This document shows, in pieces, positions 14,866 through 22,982 of a stretch of DNA of 64,000 nt. Positions within the stretch are counted from its first letter, which is position 1. Each line of letters starts with the position of its first letter. A program made the position numbers and the translations under genes. Below the pieces are notes generated by a model that was given only the letters and a program-made list of their open reading frames with translations, was not told where the DNA came from and made no database searches. Source of the stretch: JBEVJK01 sp040510195 (GTDB taxonomy: Bacteria > Pseudomonadota > Alphaproteobacteria > Rhizobiales > Rhizobiaceae); the NCBI GenBank assembly GCA_040510195.1, contig JBEVJK010000082.1, positions 24,951 to 88,950 on the forward strand. Reading direction: 5' to 3'.

Positions 14866-14958
14866 TTGACTTCTACAGTTTAGAATCATTCTAACCTATT
14901 GAAGTCATACGCCTTTTCAAGTGATTTCAGTTGACTTCGGCAGCCGATGCGGCTTACT
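14866..14958 (+). promoter_or_regulatory. Iron locus control region: ICE/Irr-like palindrome, promoter and repeated TGACTTC
   Basis: TTTAGAATCATTCTAAC (14879-14895) contains a perfect 15-bp palindrome and matches the ICE motif bound by Irr, TTTAGAA-N3-TTCTAAA, at all but the last base. TTGACT (14931-14936) and CTTACT (14953-14958) with a 16-nt spacer form a plausible sigma-70 promoter downstream of it. A second TTGACT is at 14866-14871, ahead of the palindrome. TGACTTC occurs at 14867-14873 and 14932-14938, and inverted at 14901-14907. The following leader up to the imelysin start (about 245 nt) has no recognised gene; a small 7-bp hairpin lies at 15165-15181. Confidence 0.65.
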
Positions 14959-15203
14959 GGCAGCGCGGCCTGCGGGCCGCACCCCTTTGATGTCAGGGCC
15001 TTGAACCCTTTCGATTGGAGGCTGCGATGGGGCACACGACTCCGCCGCGCATCGGCGCGGACCAGCCGGCTGAGTCCGGGGCGGGCTACATTGCCCGCCG
15101 TTCTCGCTGCTCCAATCCTTCCGGTTCAATCCTGTCTCGATTCGTCGTCGACGCCGTTTTTCGCCCGCGCCGCAGGCGCGGCCGCTTATCCGAGGAGAGG
15201 ATC

Positions 15204-16502
15204 ATGAGCATCATCGTCACGCGGCCGGTCAGGCACCTGCCGGCCATCCTTGCCACCGCCGCGTTGACGGCCGCCGTGTTCGTGCTGCCGGCAAAGGCGG
15301 CCACGGATGCAAAGGCGGTTCTCACGACCTATGCCGACATCGCTCTCGCCAAGTATGAGGATTCGCTGAGCACCGCCAAAACGCTGGACCAGGCGGTCGA
15401 CGCGCTGATCGCCAAGCCGTCCGAAGCGACGCTGGCCGCTGCCCGCGAGGCCTGGAAGGCGGCGCGCATCCCCTATCAGCAGACGGAGGTCTATCGCTTC
15501 GGCAACGCCATCGTCGACGATTGGGAGGGCAGGGTAAACGCTTGGCCGCTCGACGAGGGGCTGATCGACTACGTCGACGCCGGCTATGGCACCGAGTCGG
15601 ACGAGAACAGCCTCTACGTGGCCAACGTCGTCGCCAACACGTCCATCGAGATCGACGGCGCCAAGGTGGACACCACGACGATCACGCCCGAGCTTCTGTC
15701 CGGCAAGCTGCAGGAGGCCGGCGACATCGAGGCCAACGTGGCGACCGGCTATCACGCGATCGAGTTCCTGCTCTGGGGCCAGGACCTCAACGGCACCAAG
15801 GCAGGCGCCGGCAATCGTCCCTACACGGACTTCGACGTCGCCAATTGTACCGGCGGCCACTGCGACCGCCGCGCCGCCTACCTGGCTGCGGCGAGCGACC
15901 TGCTGGTCACCGACCTCCAGGAGATGGTGGCCAATTGGGGACCGGACGGGCCGGCGCGCAAGGCGCTCCTCGACGGCGACGCCAAGGCGGGCATCTCCAC
16001 CATCCTCACCGGGATGGGCTCGCTCTCCTATGGCGAGCTCGCCGGCGAGCGCATGAAGCTCGGCCTGCTGCTGCACGACCCCGAGGAAGAGCACGATTGC
16101 TTCTCCGACAACACCCACATCTCCCACCTCTACGACGCGATCGGCATCCGCAATGCCTATCTGGGCAGCTACAAGCGCGTCGACGGCAGCGTGGTCGAGG
16201 GCTCGTCGGTCGCCGCGATGGTCAAGGAGGTCGACCCCGCGCTCGACGCCGAGCTCTCCGGCAAGCTCGACGCCACCGTGGCCAAGATGGAGGCGATCCA
16301 GGCGCGCGCCGTCGGTGGCGAGGCTTACGACCAGCAGATCGGCGAGGGCAATGCCGAAGGCAACGCCACCGTCCAGGCGGCGATCGACGCGCTGATCGAC
16401 CAGACGCGCTCGATCGAGCGGGCGGTCGCGGCGCTCAAGCTCGACGCCATCGCCTTCGAAGGCTCGGACAGCCTCGATGCCCCTGACAAGGTCTTCCAGT
16501 AG
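15204..16502 (+). CDS. Imelysin-family (IrpA-like) periplasmic protein
   Basis: This 432-residue protein has a signal peptide (basic start, hydrophobic core to about residue 30, ending LPAKA-A). Its imelysin/EfeO-like domain has the hallmark GxHxxE as GYHAIE at about residues 182-187. COG3487 proteins of this kind are iron-regulated and thought to bind or help import iron in the periplasm. GAGGAGAGG lies just upstream of the chosen ATG; an earlier in-frame ATG at 15015 would add an unrelated basic segment before the signal peptide. An ICE-like palindrome upstream argues for Irr control. The next genes are bfd and bfr. Confidence 0.9.
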   Translation: MSIIVTRPVRHLPAILATAALTAAVFVLPAKAATDAKAVLTTYADIALAKYEDSLSTAKTLDQAVDALIAKPSEATLAAAREAWKAARIPYQQTEVYRFGNAIVDDWEGRVNAWPLDEGLIDYVDAGYGTESDENSLYVANVVANTSIEIDGAKVDTTTITPELLSGKLQEAGDIEANVATGYHAIEFLLWGQDLNGTKAGAGNRPYTDFDVANCTGGHCDRRAAYLAAASDLLVTDLQEMVANWGPDGPARKALLDGDAKAGISTILTGMGSLSYGELAGERMKLGLLLHDPEEEHDCFSDNTHISHLYDAIGIRNAYLGSYKRVDGSVVEGSSVAAMVKEVDPALDAELSGKLDATVAKMEAIQARAVGGEAYDQQIGEGNAEGNATVQAAIDALIDQTRSIERAVAALKLDAIAFEGSDSLDAPDKVFQ

Positions 16503-16561
16503 GCCTTCGCGGCCAGCCAGTCGGCGCCCCGGCGCCGCCAGCCATTGAGTTAGAGTCGGAA

Positions 16562-16873
16562 ATGCTGATCTGCCACTGCAACCTCATCACCGAGAAGGAG
16601 ATCGAAGACACGATTGTCGGGCTTCTCGACCAGGATCCCTGGACGCTGGTCGTGCCCGCCAAGGTCTATCACGCGCTGCACAAGCGAGGTCGCTGTTGCG
16701 GCTGCTTCCCAAATGTGGTCGAAACGATCATTCGGGTCACCGAAAACTATCACGCGCGTTCGGAGGCGAGCGGCGCGGACATCGTTTCACACCTCGACCG
16801 CGTCCGCGGACTGAGGACCCAATACGGGAGCAGAATCAATGAAAGGCGAAATTCAGGTCATCGAGCGGCTTAA
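16562..16873 (+). CDS. bfd: Bacterioferritin-associated ferredoxin
   Basis: This 103-residue [2Fe-2S] protein has Bfd-type cysteines C4 and C6 (ICHC) and C45/C48 (RCCGC) around a short helical core. Bfd docks on bacterioferritin and supplies electrons to reduce stored ferric iron so that it can leave. The C-terminal third, after about residue 75, is longer than in the usual 60-75-residue proteins. Part of it is coded in the 35 bp that overlap the start of bfr. Expression with bfr makes sense because the two proteins act as a complex. Confidence 0.88.
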   Translation: MLICHCNLITEKEIEDTIVGLLDQDPWTLVVPAKVYHALHKRGRCCGCFPNVVETIIRVTENYHARSEASGADIVSHLDRVRGLRTQYGSRINERRNSGHRAA

Positions 16874-17324
16874 CGAGGCTCTGTTTCTGGAGCTCGGGGC
16901 GGTGAACCAATACTGGCTGCACTACCGCCTGCTCGAGGACTGGGGTTTCTTCAAGCTCGCCAAGAAGGAGCGCGAGGAATCGATCGAGGAAATGCATCAC
17001 GCCGACAAGATCATCGAGCGGATCATCTTCCTGGAGGGTCATCCCAACCTGCAGACGGTCTCGCCCTTGCGGATCGGCCAGAACGTCCGCGAGGTGCTGG
17101 AGGCGGACCTCGCCGGCGAATACGACGCCCGCACGTCCTACAAGAAGTCGCGCGAGATCTGCCAGGAGCTCGGCGACTACGTGACGATGAACCTGTTCGA
17201 GGACCTGCTGAAGGACGAGGAGGGGCACATCGACTTCCTGGAGACACAGCTCGATCTGCTCGACTCGATCGGCGAGGAGCGCTACGGGCTCCTCAATGCG
17301 GCCTCCGCGAAGGACGCCGAGTAA
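16839..17324 (+). CDS. bfr: Bacterioferritin
   Basis: This 161-residue subunit of the 24-mer iron-storage shell has every ferroxidase ligand of the E. coli numbering: E18, E51, H54, E94, E127 and H130. The haem ligand M52 (EEMHHADKIIER) is also present. It oxidises Fe(II) and stores a ferric core in the cytoplasm. The start lies inside the 3' end of bfd, so the two are translationally coupled. Its place between an imelysin gene and a di-heme cytochrome gene of the same imelysin locus is unusual and is noted in the findings. Confidence 0.96.
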   Translation: MKGEIQVIERLNEALFLELGAVNQYWLHYRLLEDWGFFKLAKKEREESIEEMHHADKIIERIIFLEGHPNLQTVSPLRIGQNVREVLEADLAGEYDARTSYKKSREICQELGDYVTMNLFEDLLKDEEGHIDFLETQLDLLDSIGEERYGLLNAASAKDAE

Positions 17325-17335
17325 GGCCATGGCGG

Positions 17336-18901
17336 ATGCGGCGCGCGCCTGACCGACTGCGCCGCGCGCCTTTCCCCGGTCTTGCCGCCGCGCTGCTCGC
17401 TGCGGCGCTGGGCCCCGCCGTCCTCGCCGTCTCTTCCGCCGACGAGTCCCCCGGCCTTGTCTCCGCCCGCCAGGACCTGTCGGCCAAGGACCAGGCCCGG
17501 GTCGACCAGGTCACGCGGCCGACCACCGATTTCAAAGCACCGGAACCCTTCGAGACGCTGCAGGGCGGCGCCGCGACGTCGCGCAAACGGGTCAACCAGG
17601 ACGCCTTCTCCCAGTCCTCCGCCAACCTGACCTTCGAGGAGGAAGGCACCTTCAAGCTCGGCAACGGCCTGTTCCGCAAGGTCTGGGTGTCGTCGCCGTC
17701 GTCGACGCAGGCCTCGGACGGGCTCGGGCCGCTGTTCAACGCCCGCGCCTGCCAGAGCTGCCATCTGAAGGATGGCCGCGGCCACCCGCCGGAGAACGGC
17801 GCCGACGCCACCTCCATGTTCCTGCGGCTGGCCCGGCAGGCCGAGACTGTGGAGGAGAAGACGGCGGTCGCCGCCAAGCAGGTGCTCAACCTGCCCGACC
17901 CGACCTATGGCAGCCAGCTCCAGGACCTTGCGGTCCCGGGCCTGCCGGGCGAAGGCAAGATGACGGTCGCCTACGAGGAACGTCCGGTGACGCTTGGCGA
18001 CGGCAGCACCGTATCGCTGCGGGCTCCGACCTACGCCGTCGTCCGCCTCGCCTCCGGGCCGATGCATCCGGATACGACCTTGTCGCCCAGGGTGACGCCG
18101 CCGATGATCGGCCTCGGGCTGGTCGAGCAGATCCATCCGGCCGACATCCTGGCGAAGGCCGATCCACACGACCGCGACGGCGACGGCATCTCCGGCAAGG
18201 CGTCAGTCGTGCGAGACGCGGCAACCGGCGGACTGGCGCTCGGCCGGTTCGGCTGGAAAGCCTCCACCGCCTCGATCCGCCAGCAGACGGCGGAGGCCTT
18301 CGCCGGCGACATGGGGATCTCGACGCCCGAGATGCCCAAGCCGTGGGGCGACTGCACCGAGGCGGAGACTGCCTGCCGCGCCTTGCCCACCGGCGTCCAG
18401 CCCCGCCTTGGGGATGCCGAAGCGCCGCCGCCCGTCATGGACCTTGTCACCTTCTATGCCCGGAACCTCGCCGTCCCCGCACGCCGCGGCGCCGGCAAGC
18501 CCGAAGTGCTCGACGGCAAGCGGGTCTTCTACGGCCTCGGCTGCGTGTCCTGTCACACGCCGAAATACGTCACCCGCCGCGATGCGCCCGACAAGGCGCA
18601 GGCCTTCCAGCTCGTCTGGCCCTATTCGGATTTCCTGCTGCACGACATGGGCGAGGGCCTGGCCGACGGCCAGCAGGTGGGCGACGCCGACGGGCGCGAA
18701 TGGCGCACCCCGCCGCTTTGGGGCATTGGGCTGACCGAGCGCGTCAACGGCCACACCTTCTTTCTGCACGACGGGCGCGCCCGCAACCTTACCGAGGCCA
18801 TCCTCTGGCATGGCGGCGAGGCGACCAAGGCGCGCGACGGCTTTGCAGCGCTGCCGGCAAACGACCGCGGCGCGCTGATCGCCTTCCTGGAGTCCCTCTG
18901 A
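17336..18901 (+). CDS. Di-heme c-type cytochrome, DHOR/DUF1111 family
   Basis: This 521-residue secreted protein of the COG3488 'thiol oxidoreductase' family has an N-terminal signal (hydrophobic core about residues 14-32). Two CxxCH haem sites follow, CQSCH at about 139-143 and CVSCH at about 403-407. The segment HDRDGDGISGKAS resembles a calcium-binding loop. The family usually sits between two imelysin genes and is thought to take part in periplasmic iron redox chemistry, but its reaction is not established. It begins 11 bp after bfr; an ATG at 17329 is out of frame. It shares one base with the next gene. Confidence 0.88.
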   Translation: MRRAPDRLRRAPFPGLAAALLAAALGPAVLAVSSADESPGLVSARQDLSAKDQARVDQVTRPTTDFKAPEPFETLQGGAATSRKRVNQDAFSQSSANLTFEEEGTFKLGNGLFRKVWVSSPSSTQASDGLGPLFNARACQSCHLKDGRGHPPENGADATSMFLRLARQAETVEEKTAVAAKQVLNLPDPTYGSQLQDLAVPGLPGEGKMTVAYEERPVTLGDGSTVSLRAPTYAVVRLASGPMHPDTTLSPRVTPPMIGLGLVEQIHPADILAKADPHDRDGDGISGKASVVRDAATGGLALGRFGWKASTASIRQQTAEAFAGDMGISTPEMPKPWGDCTEAETACRALPTGVQPRLGDAEAPPPVMDLVTFYARNLAVPARRGAGKPEVLDGKRVFYGLGCVSCHTPKYVTRRDAPDKAQAFQLVWPYSDFLLHDMGEGLADGQQVGDADGREWRTPPLWGIGLTERVNGHTFFLHDGRARNLTEAILWHGGEATKARDGFAALPANDRGALIAFLESL

Positions 18902-19980
18902 TGCCCACGATCCGCTGCCTCCTCGCCGCCGCGCTGCTCGTCCTCGGAGCGGCCTGGCCATCCGCCGCGTCGGCGTCGCCGCAACAGGTCGTGCAGCAGG
19001 CCGTCGACGGGTTCATCCGTCCCGGCTATCAGCGCTTCCACGCCGCCGCCTCCGCCCTCTCGGAGGCCGTGGGCCGGCTTTGTGATGCCCCGTCCGGCGA
19101 GCGCCTGGCCGGCGCGCGCTCCGCCTTCGCCGACGCGGTCGCGGCCTGGAGCGCCATCGAGATCGTCCGTTTCGGTCCCGTCACCGAGGAGAACCGCCTG
19201 GAGCGCGTGCTCTACTGGCCCGACCGCAAGGGCCTGGGGCTGAAGCAGGTCCAAGCGGCGCTGGCGAGCCAGGACGCCACCGCCGCGGACCCCGCGACGC
19301 TGGCTGGAAAGAGCGTCGCCATGCAGGGTCTTGGTGCGCTGGAGTTCGTGCTCTTCGGCACCGGCGCCGACGTGCTGGCGGCAACGGGCGACGGCTTCCG
19401 GTGCCGCTACGGTGCAGCGATCGCCGCGAACCTCGATGCCATCGCCGCTGCGCTCCAGGACGAATGGCAGGCGCCCGACGGCTTCGCCGCGCGCTGGACC
19501 GCGCCGGGGCCTGAAAATCCGCTCTACCGGGACCAGCAGGAGGCGCTCACCGAGCTTCTCGAAGTGTTCGTCAACGGCCTGGAGCTCGTCCGCGACCAGC
19601 GGCTGGGCGGCTTCCTCGCCGAGAAAGCGGCGGACGATCGGCCCAAGCAGGCGCTGCTCTGGCGCTCGGCGCTGACCGCGGACGCGCTGGCCGCCAATGT
19701 GGCCGGCCTCCAGGCGCTCTTCGACGCCTCCCGCCTGGCCGACGAGCTGTCGGCGGAGACGCGCTGGATCGGCGGCTCCATCGATTTCGAGTTCGCCAAC
19801 GCCGCCGACGCCGCCAAGGGCGCCAAAGGGCCGATCGCCGAGGTGCTCGCCGATCCCCGGCGGCGCTCCAAGCTCGCCTATTTCGGCATCGTCACGTCGA
19901 GCCTTTCGGAGCAGTTCGGCGGCCGGCTGTCGACCGAGCTCGGCCTGACGGCCGGCTTTTCCTCGCTGGACGGCGACTGA
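18901..19980 (+). CDS. Second imelysin-family periplasmic protein (COG3489 type)
   Basis: This 359-residue protein has a signal peptide (MPTIRCLLAAALLVLGAAW, ending SAASA-S) and an imelysin-like helical domain. The segment matching GxHxxE reads GLGALE, so the histidine is missing. The family member in this position commonly lacks it, which suggests a structural or accessory role rather than metal binding like the first imelysin. Its ATG overlaps the cytochrome stop (TGATG), and it ends 1 bp before the DUF1513 gene. The pair may form a periplasmic complex. Confidence 0.82.
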   Translation: MPTIRCLLAAALLVLGAAWPSAASASPQQVVQQAVDGFIRPGYQRFHAAASALSEAVGRLCDAPSGERLAGARSAFADAVAAWSAIEIVRFGPVTEENRLERVLYWPDRKGLGLKQVQAALASQDATAADPATLAGKSVAMQGLGALEFVLFGTGADVLAATGDGFRCRYGAAIAANLDAIAAALQDEWQAPDGFAARWTAPGPENPLYRDQQEALTELLEVFVNGLELVRDQRLGGFLAEKAADDRPKQALLWRSALTADALAANVAGLQALFDASRLADELSAETRWIGGSIDFEFANAADAAKGAKGPIAEVLADPRRRSKLAYFGIVTSSLSEQFGGRLSTELGLTAGFSSLDGD

Positions 19981-19981
19981 C

Positions 19982-21085
19982 ATGCGGCCGATCGACCGAC
20001 GGCGATTCCTGAAGGCGGCGGGCGCCGGCTTCGCCGCGGCCCTGGCGCCGGCGGCCCGCGCCGCGGTCGAGGAGGCGGATGCCGTCTTCGCCACCGCGTT
20101 CCAGCGTCGCGACGGCGCCTATGGCGTGGCGCTTCTCTCCGAGGCGGGCAAGATGCTGTTCGCTGTCGACCTGCCCGAGCGCGGCCACGACATCGCCTTC
20201 GACCCCGTGCACCGGAAGGCCGTCGCCTTCGCCCGCCGGCCAGGCACCTTCGCCGTCGTCTTCGACCATGCGGCCGACAAGCCGCCGCTCACCATCATGA
20301 GCGTCGAGGGAAGGCATTTCTTCGGCCACGGAGTGTTCTCGCCCGACGGGCGCCTGCTCTACGCGACCGAGAACGACTTCGAGGCCGCCGCGGGGATGAT
20401 CGGCGTCTACGACGCCACCGACGGCTTTCGCCGCCTGGGCGAGTTCCCGACCCGCGGCATGGACCCTCACGAGCTGCTGCTGATGCCGGACGGACGCACA
20501 CTCGCGGTCGCCAATGGCGGCATCGAGACGCATCCCGATTTCGGCCGCGCCAAGCTCAATCTGTCGACCATGAAGCCGTCCCTGGTCTTCCTCGACCGCG
20601 AGACCGGGGGGCTGATCGAGAAGCATGCGCTTGCCCCCGCCCTTCACCAGCTGTCCATCCGCCATATGGACCTGGACGCCGCCGGCACGGTCTGGTTCGG
20701 CTGCCAGTACGAGGGACCGGCTGGCGACCGGCCGCCGCTGGTCGGCCGCGCCCGCCCCGGCGAGGAGGTAGCCCTGCTCGACCTCCCCCCCGAGGTGCTC
20801 GCCGGCTTGCGCAACTATATCGGCTCGGTCGCCGCCAACCCGGCTGCCGGAACGGTCGCCGTCTCCTCGCCGCAGGGCAACAGCCTGGCGGTCATCGACG
20901 TCGCGGACGGCAAGGTGCGGGCCACCCGCGCGCTGAGCGAGGTGTGCGGCCTGGCGCCCGACGGCGGCGCCTTCCTGGCGACCTCCGGCACTGGCACGGT
21001 GCTGGCGCCGTCCGGCGCCCGCGCCGAGGTTCCCGACATCGCCTGGGACAACCATCTTCTGCGCATCGACCGCTGGCCTGGCTAG
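19982..21085 (+). CDS. DUF1513 family Tat-exported beta-propeller-like protein
   Basis: This 367-residue protein (COG3490) has the Tat-type signal RRRFLKAAGAGFAAALAPAARA at its N-terminus, implying folding, perhaps with a cofactor, before export. The body consists of repeated strand-turn units such as HDIAFDPVHRKAVAFAR, GHGVFSPDGRLLYATEND, MDPHELLLMPDGRTLAVANGG and SVAANPAAGTVAVSSPQGN. These read like blades of a seven-bladed propeller. It closes the imelysin locus, whose usual order is imelysin, DHOR, imelysin, DUF1513. Function is unknown. It converges on lepA with 9 bp between the stop codons. Confidence 0.83.
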   Translation: MRPIDRRRFLKAAGAGFAAALAPAARAAVEEADAVFATAFQRRDGAYGVALLSEAGKMLFAVDLPERGHDIAFDPVHRKAVAFARRPGTFAVVFDHAADKPPLTIMSVEGRHFFGHGVFSPDGRLLYATENDFEAAAGMIGVYDATDGFRRLGEFPTRGMDPHELLLMPDGRTLAVANGGIETHPDFGRAKLNLSTMKPSLVFLDRETGGLIEKHALAPALHQLSIRHMDLDAAGTVWFGCQYEGPAGDRPPLVGRARPGEEVALLDLPPEVLAGLRNYIGSVAANPAAGTVAVSSPQGNSLAVIDVADGKVRATRALSEVCGLAPDGGAFLATSGTGTVLAPSGARAEVPDIAWDNHLLRIDRWPG

Positions 21086-21094
21086 GCGCGGGCG

Positions 21095-22900
21095 TCAGTC
21101 GCCCATCTTGAGCGCCTGGATGAAGGCCTCCTGCGGAATGTCGACCTTGCCGAACTGGCGCATCCGCTTTTTGCCTTCCTTCTGCTTCTCCAGCAGCTTC
21201 CGCTTGCGGGTGACGTCGCCGCCATAGCATTTCGCCGTCACGTCCTTGCGCAGCGCGGAAATCGTCTCGCGGGCGATCACCGTGCCGCCGATCGCCGCCT
21301 GCAGCGGGATCTTGAACATGTGCTTGGGGATCAGGTCCTTGAGCTTCTCCACCATGTCCCGGCCGCGCTTCTCCGCGGCGCCGCGGTGCACCATCATCGA
21401 CAGCGCATCCACCGGCTCGCCATTCACCAGCAACGTCATCTTCACCAGATTGCCTTCCCGGTAGTCGGTGAGGTGGTAGTCGAACGAGGCATATCCCTTG
21501 GAGATCGACTTTAGGCGGTCGTAGAAGTCGAACACAACTTCGTTCAACGGCAGGTCGTAGATCAGCATCGCTCTTTTGCCGACATAGGACAGGTCGACCT
21601 GTACCCCGCGGCGGTCCTGGCACAGCTTGAGGATGGCGCCGAGAAAGTCGTCCGGCGTCAGGATCGTGGCGCGGATCCATGGCTCCTCGATATGGTCTAT
21701 CCTGACCAAATCGGGCATGTCGGCGGGATTGTGCAATTCGCGCATCGAGCCGTCGGTCATGTGCAGGCGGTAGACGACGGACGGCGCCGTTGCGATCAGG
21801 TCGAGGTCGAACTCCCGCTCCAGCCGCTCCTGGACGATCTCCAGGTGCAGCAGGCCGAGGAAGCCGCAGCGAAAGCCGAAGCCCAGCGCCGCCGACGTCT
21901 CCATCTCGAAGGAGAATGAGGCGTCGTTCAGCCTGAGCCTGCCCATTGCCGCCCTGAGGTCTTCGAAATCCGCGGCGTCGACGGGGAACAGCCCGCAGAA
22001 GACGACTGGCTGCGCCGGCTTGAAGCCGGGCAGGGCGGTCTCCGTCGGCCGCCTGTCGTCGGTGATGGTGTCTCCGACGCGGGTGTCCGCGACCTCCTTG
22101 ATCGAGGCGGTGATGAAACCGAACTCGCCCGGGCCGAGCTCTTCCACCGCCAGCATCTTGGGCGTGAAGACGCCCGTCCGCTCGACGGAATAGCGCGCGC
22201 CGGTGCCCATCATGCGGATCGTCTGGCCCTTTTTCAGCCGCCCGTCGATGATGCGCACCAGCACGATCACGCCAAGATAGGCGTCGTACCAGCTGTCGAC
22301 CAGCATCGCCTTGAGCGGCTTTTCGGCATTTCCCTCGCGCGGCGGCGGCAGCTGGTGCACGATCGCCTCCAGCACGCCCTCGATGCCGAGCCCTGTCTTG
22401 GCCGAGATCAGCACCGCCTGCGAGGCGTCGAGCCCGATCACCTCCTCCACCTGCTCGCGGATGCGGTCCGGCTCCGCGGCCGGCAGGTCGATCTTGTTCA
22501 GCACCACCACGATTTCGTGGTTGTTGTCGATCGCCTGGTAGACGTTGGCGAGCGTTTGCGCTTCCACCCCCTGCGAGGCGTCGACCACCAGCAGCGAGCC
22601 CTCGCAGGCAGCCAGCGAGCGCGACACCTCGTAGGCGAAGTCGACATGGCCGGGCGTGTCGATGAGGTTCAGCACGTAGTCTTCGCCGTTCTTGGCGCGG
22701 TAGTTGAGGCGCACGGTCTGCGCCTTGATGGTGATGCCGCGCTCCCGCTCGATGTCCATCGAATCGAGCACCTGGTCCTTCATCTCGCGCGTATCGAGCC
22801 CGCCCGTGGTCTGGATCAGCCGGTCGGCCAGCGTCGACTTGCCGTGGTCGATATGCGCCACGATGGAGAAGTTGCGGATGTGGTCGAGCGGGGTCGTCAT
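21095..22900 (-). CDS. lepA: Translation elongation factor 4 (LepA)
   Basis: This 601-residue ribosome-dependent GTPase has G1 AHIDHGKSTLADRL (about residues 15-28), G3 DTPGHVDF, and G4 NKIDLPAA. The LepA-specific C-terminal domain ends in KRKLLEKQKEGKKRMRQFG, the conserved RNA-contacting tail. LepA helps ribosome biogenesis and back-translocation under stress. I use the ATG at 22900, which gives the standard length; the extension to 22939 adds residues of no family character. No clear ribosome site is visible upstream. Confidence 0.96.
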   Translation of the reverse strand: MTTPLDHIRNFSIVAHIDHGKSTLADRLIQTTGGLDTREMKDQVLDSMDIERERGITIKAQTVRLNYRAKNGEDYVLNLIDTPGHVDFAYEVSRSLAACEGSLLVVDASQGVEAQTLANVYQAIDNNHEIVVVLNKIDLPAAEPDRIREQVEEVIGLDASQAVLISAKTGLGIEGVLEAIVHQLPPPREGNAEKPLKAMLVDSWYDAYLGVIVLVRIIDGRLKKGQTIRMMGTGARYSVERTGVFTPKMLAVEELGPGEFGFITASIKEVADTRVGDTITDDRRPTETALPGFKPAQPVVFCGLFPVDAADFEDLRAAMGRLRLNDASFSFEMETSAALGFGFRCGFLGLLHLEIVQERLEREFDLDLIATAPSVVYRLHMTDGSMRELHNPADMPDLVRIDHIEEPWIRATILTPDDFLGAILKLCQDRRGVQVDLSYVGKRAMLIYDLPLNEVVFDFYDRLKSISKGYASFDYHLTDYREGNLVKMTLLVNGEPVDALSMMVHRGAAEKRGRDMVEKLKDLIPKHMFKIPLQAAIGGTVIARETISALRKDVTAKCYGGDVTRKRKLLEKQKEGKKRMRQFGKVDIPQEAFIQALKMGD

Positions 22901-22982
22901 GGTGGCGGGGGCTTTAGCAGGCGGGTCCGCCTTCCACAAGCGGAGCCGCAGCGCCGCCGCGCTGCGCCGGCTGGCGGCGGTG

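Noticed and set aside
15015..15203. Longer imelysin start with a 63-residue extension
   Set aside because: The extension is Arg and Pro-rich and would put the signal peptide inside the protein; a strong ribosome site lies at the downstream ATG.
21090..21104. GGGCG/CGCCC hairpin between DUF1513 and lepA
   Set aside because: Only 5 bp, it covers the lepA stop codon and has no T tract; too weak to call a terminator.
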